DNA of 64,000 nt from Owenia fusiformis (taxonomy: Eukaryota > Annelida > Polychaeta > Sabellida > Oweniidae), in NCBI GenBank assembly GCA_903813345.2, contig CAIIXF020000007.1, positions 2,673,730 through 2,737,729 of the forward strand. The letters are read 5' to 3'. Positions within the stretch are counted from its first letter, which is position 1; every line of letters starts with the position of its first letter. Of the stretch, positions 46,301-57,890 are shown piece by piece. Below the pieces are notes generated by a model. The model saw only the letters and a list, made by a program, of their open reading frames with translations, searched no databases and was not told the origin of the DNA. The position numbers and the translations under genes are program-made.

Positions 46301-47662
46301 AGCCAAATTAAATATATCTACAGTAATAGAGACATATAATAGTATGAATCAATAACACATATGCAAGCAATAATGATGATCCCCATGTTGCATCAAGGTT
46401 AAATAGAGGTCACTTACATCCATGGCAAATCAACATCCTTTTCTATGAGACCTGAGAATGGAATAAAACTATAAATGTTTCTGTATGTCATATCCATGCC
46501 AACGGAATGCATGTATACTAATGTAAATTTTGTTACATCACAACAAATACTTAGTTGTAGCACCAATCCTCACATTTCCCTTCCCTTTATAGTGGTTGTG
46601 TAGGAGGAGAGAACCTAGATGAGATAGACAATGCAGCTGAACGCTTCCAACCATTAACAGTAAAGCGTGTAGACCTACCACGCTTCACAGATACAGCACA
46701 GTAAGTTAGAAAATATATGTTAAATATTGTCATCTTAATTTGTTTACCATTTAGGCAATCTGAGAACTGACAGTGTATATAATTGTTTGTACATACTAGA
46801 TAAAGTATTACAGTGATACCCTTTTCAATCAAAAGAAAATGTTAACTACTTTGGGGGTCATTCAGATCATACCAGACTCGGAGTTGAAGCCCATAGTCTA
46901 TCCTAGATAAAGGGTATTTGTTACTCTTAGCCTTCAAGCTACATCTTTGCAAAATTGTTTTTTATATTAACCCTGTACATCATTTTTGTGTAATTTTTCA
47001 GTCGTCCCAATATTCCCAAGTATACAGGCTGCACGCTATATCAACGTCAATACAGCCCTGCCCATTCCAAGACTGCCACACCTGAACCACAAACCACTGC
47101 AAGAGTGCATAGGTAAGGACTTTTGATAAACACACCAAATTACATGTACTTCACTGTAGCAGGGTGTATCATAACGATTTCAAATCAAATGGTACAAATT
47201 ACTAGTAAATGAATACAGACTATTAACATGTTATTTTCATGGTTTCATATTCATAATGACATTATTAATCAGGCATTCTACTGGACAAATTATATTTTCT
47301 AATGGTTAGTGCTCATACTGAACCCTGCATTGGTTTGCAGAAAATAAATGGATAATATTTAAAAAATTCTCTGACTTCAATAAGTTGCACCAGGTTCCAT
47401 CATATGTCCTGTATCTTGTATTGGTGAGTAATCTTGAGGGAATCTGTCTGTTTCTCTCAATGCAATCATTATACAATGTATTGCCTCATTAACATACTCA
47501 GCATTTTATTCTTATAATTCTAGATCATTACCAGATGCAACAAATGTTACACAAGAGTTCAAACGTGACTCCCAGATGTCCAAAATGGTTACAACTGTAC
47601 CACCAAACAACCCATTCAACAAGAAACCAACACATACTGTTACTGTCATGGGGCCTGTGTGA
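43370..47662 (+). CDS. SPATA48/SPMIP7-like sperm microtubule inner protein (probable), 7 exons, 431 aa
   Basis: Exons 43370-43928, 45156-45279, 45480-45692, 45894-45935, 46593-46700, 47002-47112 and 47524-47662, all GT-AG; phases close at exactly 432 codons with TGA. The protein is basic and Pro-rich, with no signal peptide, membrane segment or enzymatic motif. Landmarks are typical of axonemal microtubule inner proteins: DSVWRTRPHFSTY near the N-terminus, RSWDWFQTRKGHY, then CSPCPRQKQIPLYGG, VDLPRFTDTA and a second IPxYxG motif in RPNIPKYTGCTLY. This order and the length of about 430 residues resemble SPATA48/SPMIP7, which lies inside sperm flagellar doublet microtubules; that name rests on memory of the family pattern. 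The gene model itself is strong. It is head-to-head with DPY19L and convergent with the zinc-finger gene. Confidence 0.8.
46080..46325. repeat. MITE-like repeat with TACTGTAGATA ends
   Basis: The left end TTACTGTAGATACGCTTATT and right end AAATATATCTACAGTAAT are inverted. Inside are GACGCTACTTAATTTGG and CCGCCAATCCGTCAAATTAA. A related copy lies at 49215-49450 and a fragment near 33380-33500. It lies in intron 4 of the plus-strand gene. Confidence 0.6.
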
Positions 47663-49214
47663 GACATTAAGAAACCAAAACCAGAGCAACAAAATATTAA
47701 AGTATTAAAAGCTATACTGGGACAGGTTTCCCTTGCATAAGCTTTTCCTTGTAATGGAAAAATGACTGCCTTGTGGACTGTGGACATCACAAAACCAAAA
47801 TGTCAGTACACCACACTGATGAATGATGATAGCTTCATAGCCTGCAATAATATGCTCTGAGGTGGCATATAACTTTATATAATACCCATTTATCCACATT
47901 ATAACCTGTTTCAGTCTATGCTCAGTGCATAGTACATCTATGTCTATCAGTACATGTATATGTTGATGTACAAGATGTGCAGTAATAAGAAGAGTGTATG
48001 ATAAAATGTGATACTTAAATAGAAGTTAGGGTCAATTGTATGTAAAGTAAGATTTGCAATATGAATCATAAGTGTCTTCTGTGATAATTCTAATACATAA
48101 TTAAAAGAATGAACATTTTAGCTGGTCTAAAATGTTAAAATCAAATCAGTTGGGCAAGTGTTTTCTTCTTAAATGAGGGAAAGTATTATACAATTTTACA
48201 AGAGCCTAGCTGTAAAACAGAGCAGAGTGTGGCAAGTAAAAAACATTAAAGCATATGTTCTTTAACATCAACAGGTTCTATGTATTCTATGTATTTAAAA
48301 TACATATTTCACAGTAAAAAAATTTCTATGCACGGAAATTATGCAAAACTACAATTAACAATATCTGCTGAATTTTTTTAATTTTTTTAAAAAAAAAATT
48401 GCTGAAATTATTTATTCATGTTGTAAATTAATTGTACTACAGCTTTGGAAGGATGAAGTTAATTACAATTATGGGAAGGATAAATTATGATTTTATCAGT
48501 GAAAAATTCAAATTCAAGTAGACGACAAATCAACATTTTTAATTTCTTTAAACAAGGGAAGAGAGAGTGTTCATAATTGAATTAACTTCATTTTTCCATA
48601 ACTCCTTATTTGGACATTGTCCCTTACTGTTGTCAGTTTATAAATGTTTACTCACACACAGTATTATTATTACATGTATTCGTTCTTATTTGCTGATGTG
48701 CATTGTAGGCATAATAAATGCTGTGATATTTCATTTTTGAATACATGTACATAGATGTTAACCAGCGGCTAATTCCAGTGTACGCTTATACACAATAATA
48801 TGGCCATTTGTCAAATATTATTTATAGAGGTAAGAAGGATATTTCAGAATCTAGCTATGTTCTAATGAAGATATCTTAACACTGATATAGCATTTAAAAT
48901 GATACAGTGTCTATGCATGAATACCAAAACAAAATTTTGTAAATAAATAAAAATATCAAATCAAAATAAATGTTATGTTTACATAATTTATTTAGTATTC
49001 AAATGGGTTTTAGAGTTTTTGCGACATTATATTATTGAAATACATGTACAGTTCATTATTCATCTCTAATTGATTGGCTAGCAGAGAACTTCTTGCAGAA
49101 CATTTCCAATTTGTTCAAATTTTGGAAACAGAGTTAACAAACATACTTTTGGAACAGCTCTTTTATGATCTGAAATTGATTGTTTTGGAAGTGATATTTT
49201 TCCCAAAAGAACAT
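47663..49214. other. convergent 3' intergenic region
   Basis: Between two converging genes. A plus-strand AATAAA at 48713-48718 could end the sperm-protein-like transcript (about 1.05 kb 3' UTR). A minus-strand AATAAA (TTTATT at 48987-48992) could end the zinc-finger transcript. If so, the polyadenylation signals lie about 270 bp apart. No other gene seen. Confidence 0.4.
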
Positions 49215-49450
49215 GGAAACTATACTTCTACTTAATGTGGCGCTACTTATTTTGGCGGATTTGTTGTTTTGAACATTTGGTGGCTACTTTACTTGGCAGA
49301 CTTGCAATATTACAATGTACTAATTTACATGGTACTAAAATTACCGGGGAAATTTGCGGCTAATTATTTGGGAATTAACAATTGACTTCAACTATTTGGC
49401 AGATCCGCCAAATTAAAACGGCTACCAAATTAAGTAGAAGTACCGTATTG
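49215..49450. repeat. MITE-like repeat, second copy of the 46.1-kb family
   Basis: Contains TTCTACTTAATGTGGCGCTA on the left and CAAATTAAGTAGAAGTACCG on the right, inverted ends, with AGATCCGCCAAATTAAAACG inside. Downstream of the zinc-finger stop codon. Confidence 0.6.
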
Positions 49451-49650
49451 ATTTTGTGAATGAAAGCTAATAAGCTCTTTCGGTATGATTTCAATTCCCT
49501 ATGAAATAGAATTTAAGTACTATGAACAATGAGGATTAAATATTAATGTAAGAGGTTTTCAGAATATTTCCAGCCATAGATTACCAGATTTAGAGTAGAA
49601 ATATCGAGGTACATTTTTAAAACTTATATTGATTTATGATTCAATTCATT

Positions 49651-52600
49651 TCACTGAATAATTGTTTCTTCTTGCAAGACTAGATCTGACACAGATGTAT
49701 GTAGACCATCTTCTTGCATTACCATTTCATTAATAATTTCAGCATTGTCTTGCATGACTACATGTTCATTAACTTCAGCATTGTCTTGCATGACTACATG
49801 TTCATTAACTTCAGCATTGTCTTGCATGACTACATGTTCATTAACTTCAGCATTGTCTTGCATGACTACATGTTCATTAACTTCAGCATTGTCTTGCATG
49901 ACTACATGTTCATTAATTTCAGCATTGTCTTGCATGACTACATGTTCATTAACAACAGCATTGTCTTGCATGACTACATGTTCATTTACTTCAGCATTGT
50001 CTTGCATGACTACATGCTCATCTGTGATTCCACCATCTACCACTACATAATAAGATTCAGGAACATCAATATTTCTATTATTTATTAAAACATATGTTTC
50101 TCCTGGGGTTTCACTATTATTATCTAAACCTGAATTTAATATCACAGTTTCAGAATCACCATTTACATTTTCAATATTTTGTGTCCCAAAATTGTCTGTT
50201 GATATGAATTCTTGAGAATTATGATCATCAGTTAATACAATCTGCTCTTCGGCAATTTCCTGAATATATTGTGGTGTCTCTTCATGTTCTTGTCCTTCAG
50301 TGAAATCTACATCAGGAGGTAACACCACATGAGATTCTGAATCTTCAGTTGATGGAATCAAGTGTTTTTCAACAGCTTGAACTAAAGATGCAAACTGATT
50401 ATCATGGTCCTCTATGATATGAATCAGATTGCCACCATCTGGCCCTAAATCAGTTTGTTCAAATTGGAACTCAGTGGCTCTTGGTTGAGATCTTGATTTT
50501 CGGTTGGTCTTGGCAGTCTCTGGGTGTACCCTGGCACGATGGCGATACATTGTCGCATGGCTTCGGAAGGCCATCTTGCAAACATCACAGCGGAATGGTT
50601 TTTCCCCAGTATGTTTTGTCATGTGCCGTCGCAGATAAACTTGTTTTTTAAATGTCCTGAAACATACATAAAACTGTGTTATGTCTAAATAAGCTACCGA
50701 TGAGTTGTTCTGGCAGATTATATTTTTATTTCATTTGTTGCTATGAGTATACAAATAGTGCAGTAATCTCCCTAGGATTTTTTCTCAGGTGGGTGCAAAA
50801 TTCTCATTTTCACAATTCAGACCAAAATTGGTCAAAATATGCATATTTTTCATGATTTTTCAAATGGGTGCAAATGGATTTTCAGGTGGGTGGTGCAGGC
50901 CAAGGGAACATGCCAGTGGAGAGGATGTTCTCGAGTGGAAATTTTTTACACTATTTCCCGAAAATGTGGCAGACACTATTTGTTTTATTGTATACCCCCT
51001 AATATGTACTCTGTAAACAAAAACAAAATGAGAAATCTTTTCATTTCAACATTTAATGTTGACAGGTTCTTATTGGTATTTAAAGGTATTTTGCCTTTCA
51101 ACTCCTATAATCTCAGCTATCAGGGAAGATAAAACATACTAATGACTGGTCACATGACCTAACTAGTGATTAGTACATTTCATCTTCCCTGTTAGCAGGG
51201 ATTTAGAACTTTGCAGGGAATTAGTTCATCTATTTCATATCATGTGACCATGAATAAGTCAATAAGCCTCTAAAATACATATGGGGTATATAGTTATATC
51301 ATTTAATCAATAAGATCTTGTTTTAAGGACTTTTGATTCATAATATGGATTATATTTTAAATAATTATTTCTGGCATTAAGGAACATGACATTTTTGAAA
51401 GATGAAATATAATTTGTGATCCACTCTGAAATTTCTTCAGTATTATTCAAAAAGGCCATTTGGATTATTCAAAGAAAAATCTAAAAGGTTATACTCATGA
51501 TATGTAAGCTTTGCTTCAAATTCTATTCATTTAACTTTAACATCTTCCACCAAAATATAAACAAGCCATTAAAATGCAAAATGTCACCGACCGCCAACCA
51601 CCAAATGACAGCTACCGAACACCATCCACAAAAAAGTTGGAGACTAACAATATGCTGGTAGTGGCATACCAAGATTGATGAGCTGGTATTTGAGTTATTG
51701 CCTTGATTGATGGACCGACTGATGGAGGGATGGACTAACTATTGGCTTGACCAGAGGCTTCACTATTATCCAGACTATCATTCTTTCATTCATTGGCCTT
51801 ACTTACCATATTCAAGGACTATGTTCTAGTTTAATAAGAGTACTTACTGGCCACAGTTTTCTATGGGGCAGACAATGTCTTTCTGCAGCGTGTGTACAGC
51901 ATGCACATGATCCCTGAGAGTAAGGCTGGAACGCCCTGCATAGTTACAGAATTCACACGTAAATGGCCTCAATCCTTTATGATATTCTTCATGCTCCTGA
52001 AATACATTCTGTGAAGCTGTCTGAAAGTCACATTTATCACATTTGTAAGGTTTGTCATGAACGAATCGGAAATGTCGTGCTACATCCGCTTTTAACTTAG
52101 AATGAAAGTTACATTCTTGGCACATGTAGAGCTCTCCAGTAGTCATGTCCGAGTGTGCACGTTTCACATGGACCAACAGGGAGGATCGGATTTTATATTT
52201 TTGACCACAATGGTCACATACATGAGCTCCTTTGTCACCCAGGTGAGTTCGTTCATGTTGCTTTAGCATATGTCGTACTGGAAATTGTTTTTTACAAACT
52301 TCACATTCATGTCCATTTCCTTCATGACACGCCAAATGACCTTCAAATATGCTTTTGACTGTTGTCTTAAAGTCACATTTTTCACAATTAAAACTTCCAC
52401 AACCTGTTTTGCATAAATCCACGTGATATTGAAACCGTGTGGCATTTGTGAAGAAAATCTTGCCACATACTTCACATGTATATTCCTTATTATCATGGAA
52501 CTTTTCATGTTGTGTTTTACGACTAAGAGTTGGGAAGGTTTTAGGACAACTTGAGCATTTGTAAGATCCAAAATATTTATCTTTCACTCTTTGGAAAATG

Positions 52601-54608
52601 TCCCGTGATTCAGGATGTTTCTGCAGTATGTGTGAGAGAATGACTCCCCATATTGTGTTAGAAACTTCACAATATGGACATTTAAATACATCATCCGAGT
52701 GGCAAGCTTCATGTAACTCAGTCTCCGCTTTAGTAGCAAAATATCTCTGGGGACAATATTGACATTTGAAACTCTTACTTTTCTCTAATTTCCTTGGGCC
52801 TCTCAGTGCCCTCTTTATATGTTCTGGGGCATGAGTTTTTCTCTTGTGGTCATGAAGTTTTTGCTTGGAACCAAACACTTTCAAACAGAGATCACAAGTA
52901 GATAATTTGTTCACATTGTTTAATGTTTTAGTCAATATTCTTTTCTTTTGTTTCTTAGGTTTTCTACCCCTGCGGCTTTTATTCTCATTTTCAATTTCAT
53001 AATCCGAATCAGTGTTTCTATCTTTTACTTTAACATTATCATTTTCTTCACATATTTTAGTTATATCATGTTTGTTCTCATTATCAGATACTCCAAGCTC
53101 AGTTTTTTCACTAATTGTTGCTTGTTGTTCACTTGTTGCAGTTCTAGATTCATCATTATTATGATCAACCTCTTCATTTTCAATATCATTGCATGGTAGA
53201 TCAGCTTTGTGATTGTTATCTTGGACTCCTGGTGCAGACTCAGAATCTGAAATTATAATCAACAAACATGTACATATCAGAAAATACTAGAAAAACAGCA
53301 ACTCCATGGAGCAAATCCCACCAACAAAACATATTTTGATAAATAGTGTTCATCTTGAAAATGTCTTCTTAGCAGAGCTCCTTTGTCATTATGTAGCAGC
53401 CTATAAAATTTGAACCAAATCTGTCAACTGGTATTCTGGTTATAAAAGATTACATATTAAATGACAAATGGTGGCCATAATGATAAATAGCAGCCATCTT
53501 GAAAGTTCATCTTGAAATTTGAACCATATCGTTCCACTGGTATTTGGGTTATCTGTATAACTTTTTACGAAAAATAGTGGCCATTTTGAAATTCAGTGGC
53601 CATCTTGAAAGTATCTTCTTGAGCAGAGCTCCTTTGTCTCTAGGAGAAATTCTTTCTTGAACAGAGCTACGGTGTCCCTAGGCATCAGCATATAAAATTT
53701 GAACAAAATTAGTTTACTGGTATTTGAGTTGTCAAAGATTACATTAAAAAATGGTGGCCATTTTGAAATTCAGTAGCCATCTTGAAAATCTCTTCTTATG
53801 CAAAATTCCTTTGTCACTGGGCATCGGCATATACAATATGACTTAACTTTTTTATGAAAAATGGTAGCCATTTTGAATTGAGTGGCCATATATAAAATTC
53901 CTTCTCCAGCAGTTTCTACACCCATAAGGCATAATCCTTTAAAACTTGAAACAAATCATCAACCGGCATTTGAATTATCACCTGGACAGTGTGACTAATG
54001 GATGATACGGACGATAAAAATAGTTTGGACTCAATGTTTATTGAAATGGAAAAACAATTTATGTAAACATTCGATTGAGTTAAGTGCAGCCAGCATTGAT
54101 TAAATTTAGTACAGTAAAATAAAACATTGATGCAATCTTTATAAATACCTGTGTTGTTATGTGCATTGCCAGCATCTCCTCCTGCTCCGATAGATTGAGC
54201 CTCTGGTACATCTGACATTACAGAATCAACTGTCGTAAAATCATCACTTTGATATCTTTTATTTGGAACACACTTTCTTCTTGGACGTTTTAAGGCAACA
54301 ACTGGAGTTTCAACTTTGTCAAAGTTATCCAATTCAGGATAGGCTTTAGCCTCTTCAGGCTGTTGTGGCCTTGGTCGTGATTTCTTTTTTGGAAGTTCAT
54401 TTTTACAATTCCGTTCTTCTAGATGTCCAGCTAGTTTATCAAATACTTTAAATGATTTGTGACAGTCGTTACAGGTTAAAGTGAATTGAATGTTTATTTT
54501 CTCCTTATTGTCTAAAACAGGTTTAATGTGATTTTTCCCAAGTGGAATACTGATAAATAAGGAAGATTCTCCCAGCTCACTGACAACCACTTTAATATCT
54601 ACTGCCAT
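49651..54608 (-). CDS. C2H2 zinc-finger protein with AT-hook-like patch and 12-residue repeat tail, 3 exons, 954 aa
   Basis: Exons 54149-54608, 51848-53246 and 49651-50656; GT-AG borders with phases closing at 955 codons including stop. Probable nuclear DNA-binding transcription regulator. One atypical C2HC finger lies near residue 46 (CNDCHKSF...HLEERNC). An acidic linker follows, then an AT-hook-like RRGRKPKKQKKR (about 245-257) and about 13 fingers from residue 271 to about 660 (for example CDLCLKVF, CDHCGQKY, CDVCKMAF), several of them atypical (CDFKT, CDFQT types). A canonical TGEKPF linker precedes the last finger. One finger (CPIENCGQTF) is split by the exon 2/3 junction, supporting the splice. 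The acidic C-terminus carries eight 12-residue repeats. No orthologue name is assigned. Start: first ATG of exon 1, also duplicated upstream at about 55 kb. Confidence 0.9.
49735..50022 (-). repeat. 36-bp x 8 coding minisatellite in the zinc-finger gene
   Basis: Eight in-frame copies encode NEHVVMQDNAEV with minor variants (AVV, AEI; the first begins DEHVV). DNA units are almost identical, pointing to recent expansion or homogenisation. It lies at about residues 832-927, in an acidic Gln/Val/Met-rich tail after the last finger. Confidence 0.97.
50657..51847. other. intron 2 of the zinc-finger gene
   Basis: Contains a possible repeat at about 50770-50950 with CAGGTGGGTGCAAAATTCTC and CAAATGGGTGCAAATGGATT, a short hairpin at about 51110-51200 (CTATCAGGGAAGAT / ATCTTCCCTGTTAGCAGGGA) and an about 120-bp dispersed repeat copy at 51565-51680 (ACACCATCCACAAAAAAGTT). 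No coding exon seen. Confidence 0.5.
53290..53990. repeat. 'GGCCATCTTGAAA' family repeat, internally reiterated
   Basis: Starts AACAGCAACTCCATGGAGCA as at 21.77 kb. Inside, blocks of the form GGCCATTTTGAAATTCAGT, GGCCATCTTGAAA and AGCAGAGCTCCTTTGTC recur about three times. It fills most of intron 1 of the zinc-finger gene. Class unknown. Confidence 0.65.
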
Positions 54609-55281
54609 ATTCTGGAATCACATATAAGAATAAATTAAGCATTTCGTGGTTCGCTCTTTAATCGAGAAGGTGCGAAAATATGTCAGAAAATATGTACTTA
54701 AAAGCCCTCAAAAAGGACAAAATTTAATTGGTCAATATTTTCCAATGATACATTTCGCGTAGCTATTTGCTTGAATAGTTCTAAATCGCACTAATTACAC
54801 AATTTTGTTTCGTTTCTGATAATTCTTTCTGTACTCAAGTGGGAATATGAATGAAGATATTGATTGAAATATATAATTTTTTTCATTTGAGCTACATATC
54901 TCACACAGACAACATAGGGCATATGCGTGTGGTATAATGTAACTTGATATCCTTAGATAGAAACAGGGGGTACACTGACAACCACTTTGATATCCACTGC
55001 CATATTCTGGAATCACATATAAGAATAAATTAAGCATTTCGTGGTTCGCTCTTTAATCGAGAAGGTACGAAAATATGTACTTAAAAGCCCTCAAAAAGGA
55101 CAAAATTTGATTGGTCAATATTTTCCAATGATACATTTCGCTTAGCTATTTGCTTGACCCGAAAATTCTAAATAAAACGAATTACACAATTTTGTTTCTA
55201 TTCTGATAATTTTTTCTCTACTCCCATAACGGAATATGAATGAGGATATTGATTGAAATATTTCTTTTTTTCATTTGAGTT
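54588..55281 (-). repeat. tandem duplication of the zinc-finger gene promoter and start codon
   Basis: About 305 bp at 54588-54893 recurs at 54977-55281 with few changes. It includes the ATG and the first nine codons (MAVDIKVVV), and TTCGTGGTTCGCTCTTTAAT. In the upstream copy the frame continues into unrelated sequence and soon meets TAA, so it cannot encode the protein unless spliced. It may supply a second promoter. Confidence 0.9.
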
Positions 55282-55299
55282 TCCAGCTCCCTGTATTAA

Positions 55300-55505
55300 T
55301 CTGACAGGAACTGGTACCTTTATCCTGGCTAGGACCACAGACAGTTCAAGCCAGCACAGGCCTTTTATCGAGTTAGTATCACTCGTAATCAAGTTCTCTG
55401 GTGTACTAGTTAGCATAAGCTGGCTCCTGTCACCGCAAGCTGGGATTGAACCCAGGATGCGGCATCAGGAGTCCAGAGTGCTAACCTTTACACCACAGAA
55501 CCAAA
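55300..55505 (-). mobile_element. tRNA-derived SINE, copy 2
   Basis: On the minus strand an A-box-like TGGTGTAAAGGTTAGC and B-box GGTTCAATCCC form a tRNA-like head, followed by the body shared with 12.03-12.25 kb (plus strand TTTATCCTGGCTAGGACCA, CCTTTTATCGAGTTAG). It lies just upstream of the duplicated zinc-finger promoter. Confidence 0.75.
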
Positions 55506-55857
55506 GACAATATAGGTGTGGAAATCCCTAAGTTACCTTTTGAGTTGGGTATGTCCACTTATGAGCTGGTTGATGATGCAGGTGAGGAGATTCTTTGGAT
55601 GGGAGATACAATTTTGGATTAGAGCCAACCTTTTCTATGGAGAATTAGGGTGAAGGGGTGTAACCTTGACACCATTTTGGGGTTACTTCGACATGTGGGG
55701 TAACTTCAACACCTTGTTGTTTATTTGCTCTGATTTCCAATCTAGGGGGAAGCCATTTTTTTTTCACGCATGGATTGAGATCTCACGAGATTTTAATTTT
55801 TCCAGAAATCGAACATGGCAGAAAATGAAAATTCTACTTCTAATAAGTAAGTGCAGA

Positions 55858-57890
55858 GCTGTCAAGTGTCCCGCGAATGGCGGGATTATCCCGCGAATTT
55901 GATCAAAATTAGGCTAATTCGCGTGTCCCGCATTGTCCCGCGAAGTCCCGCAAAATGTGGCTTTGACCTCCGCGAATTTCCGAAATTATTGCAATCCCCT
56001 ATATTTTGATTATCTTATCTTATATAAGAAGCTAAGTTTTTGCACTTTTGAGGAGTAAAGTTTACCTAATTTTAAGTACCTAGCATGCTGTTGTTTGGTA
56101 TCAAAATAAAGGGGAAGGGTTCAACTTTCATTTTAATTACGAAAATAGGGATGTAGGTCACAAATAGTTCCAACGTTGGCCTTTTTACTACCCGTGTGGC
56201 CTTCATCTCAGAACTGAGCAAATGTTAGAAAACGCGAGTTACAATAAATGTACGCTGATATCTAGAAAGGGTTTGTATAAAAAACCGGGTACCGGGTAGT
56301 AAATCCTCCATGCTGGGTTCAAACTTGGTACCCGGTACCCGGTAAAAAAACGGGTACCCAAAAAACGAAAAATACGAATATATAACATAATTAGATTATG
56401 AGAAAACGTGTAAGATTTGTTTTGAATTTGCAAAAATGTATGTAACATGATTCAAAATTGAGCTAGAAGCTTCAAATAAAAAGCATATTTTAAGGCACCT
56501 TTCTTCCTCTATCGTTATGGCCATATTTTCATTGGTTATGGGGGGGGGGAGGGTGCGATCGCACCATCGCACCCTCTCCTGGCTACGCCTATGACATTGT
56601 AAGACATAACAATTTACAATTCAGTGGACATTTTGTCATAAATTGGGATAACTTAAATTATGATTAATAATCAAAATCTTACACGTTGCATCATGCAAAT
56701 TAACACACGTCACCTCTCTGCTAAAGCAACGATAGCTATTTACAGATTTAAATCATAATCAAAACAATTCACGTACCAACATACGAACTATTGAAAATAG
56801 AGTAAGATTGATTTGTCTTGTTTTTCAAATCGTCTTACAATGTCATTGGCGTAGCCAGGAGGGGGTGCGATCGCACCCCCCCCCCTTCATTACCAATGGA
56901 AATATGACCAAGATGATAGAGGAAGAAAAGAGCCTTAAAATGCTTTTTATTTGAAGCTTCTAGCTCAATTTTGAAGGAAGTTACATACATTTTTGTAAAT
57001 TCAAAACAAATCTTACACGTTTTCTAATGATCTAATTATGTTGTGTATTCGTATATTTCGTTTTTGGTTTTTTTCGACCGGGTACCAAGTTTGAACCCAG
57101 CATGGAGGATTTACTACCCGGTACCCGGTTTTTTATACAAACCCTATCTAGAAAATTAACCTCATTCCCTATAATTTGATGTAGATTAATGGAACCCCTA
57201 TATCATGGGCGTTCAATTGAAAGCCCATGCCTACAGTATATGAATAGGTACATTTTAATATATAACATTATGGGGGTAAGCGTTTCATAGTTGGTCACGA
57301 CGCCAGAAGTGCAAAGTATTGTTCCGAATTTTTGAATTTCGTTTTAGATTACGGTAATCACACCTGAAGCATGGTTTTTGTTTTTGATAAATTACAATAA
57401 AGTTTAATAATATTCCTATGCGTATTTTGTGAAATTGTGTTGACGTTTATTTAAGTTACAATGTAACGGCGCATTATATTTGATTAATCAGTATCTGAAA
57501 GTTTGATTTAGGCCTAAGTACTTCTACACGCTTTTACATTAGTCCCAATCACGCAAATCCCTTGAATGTCCCGGGACATCCTGCAAATTTAGGTGGATGT
57601 CCCGCGAAATCCCGCAAATTTAGGGCACTTTGTCTAAAAAATCTGTCCCTCTATGAAGTTTTTGGTGGTACACCTGTTAACTGTCCTGCAATTAGGGTGT
57701 TTGTCCCTCGAATAGTCCCGCGAAATCCCGCGAATTTGATAAAAAAATCTCCTATTAGCGCAATCACGCAAATCCCTTAAATGTCCCGCAAAATCCCGCG
57801 AATTTAGTAGATGTCCCGCAAAATCCCGCGAATTTTGGGCACTGGGTCTAAAAAATCTGTCCCGCGAGAAAATCTTTAGGGGTTGACAGT
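55858..57890. mobile_element. CCCGCGAAT-rich element with CAGAGCTGTCAA-type ends, nested
   Basis: The left end CAGAGCTGTCAAGTGTCCCG and right end (inverted) AGTACTGTCAACCCC are related. GTAAGTG occurs at both junctions, suggesting a 6-8 bp target duplication. The subterminal regions are filled with variants of TCCCGCGAAATCCCGCGAAT. No transposase frame. The ends resemble hAT-type elements (inference). The uninterrupted host MITE at 61.25-61.49 kb shows the pre-insertion state. Confidence 0.65.
56270..57144. mobile_element. large foldback element, about 330-bp arms, 10-bp target duplication
   Basis: Arms at about 56270-56606 and 56825-57144 are inverted copies starting GGGTTTGTATAAAAAACCGG. 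They contain paired GGTACCCGGTACCCGG words and a GTGCGATCGCACC core next to GTAGCCAGGAG. The direct repeat TATCTAGAAA flanks both sides (56260-56269 and 57145-57154). A 9-10 bp duplication fits Mutator-like elements. The unoccupied related sequence lies at about 62.2-62.44 kb. No coding capacity. Confidence 0.9.

Noticed and set aside
49714-50088. Plus-strand repetitive open frames
   Set aside because: Antisense shadows of the 36-bp coding repeat of the zinc-finger gene.
53916-54148. C-terminal extension of the zinc-finger exon 1 frame
   Set aside because: Read-through into the intron after the GT donor; splicing to 53246 preserves frame and gives the finger array.
55300-55505. Possible tRNA gene on the minus strand
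   Set aside because: A and B boxes are present, but the sequence continues into a SINE body shared with 12 kb and a full cloverleaf is not evident.
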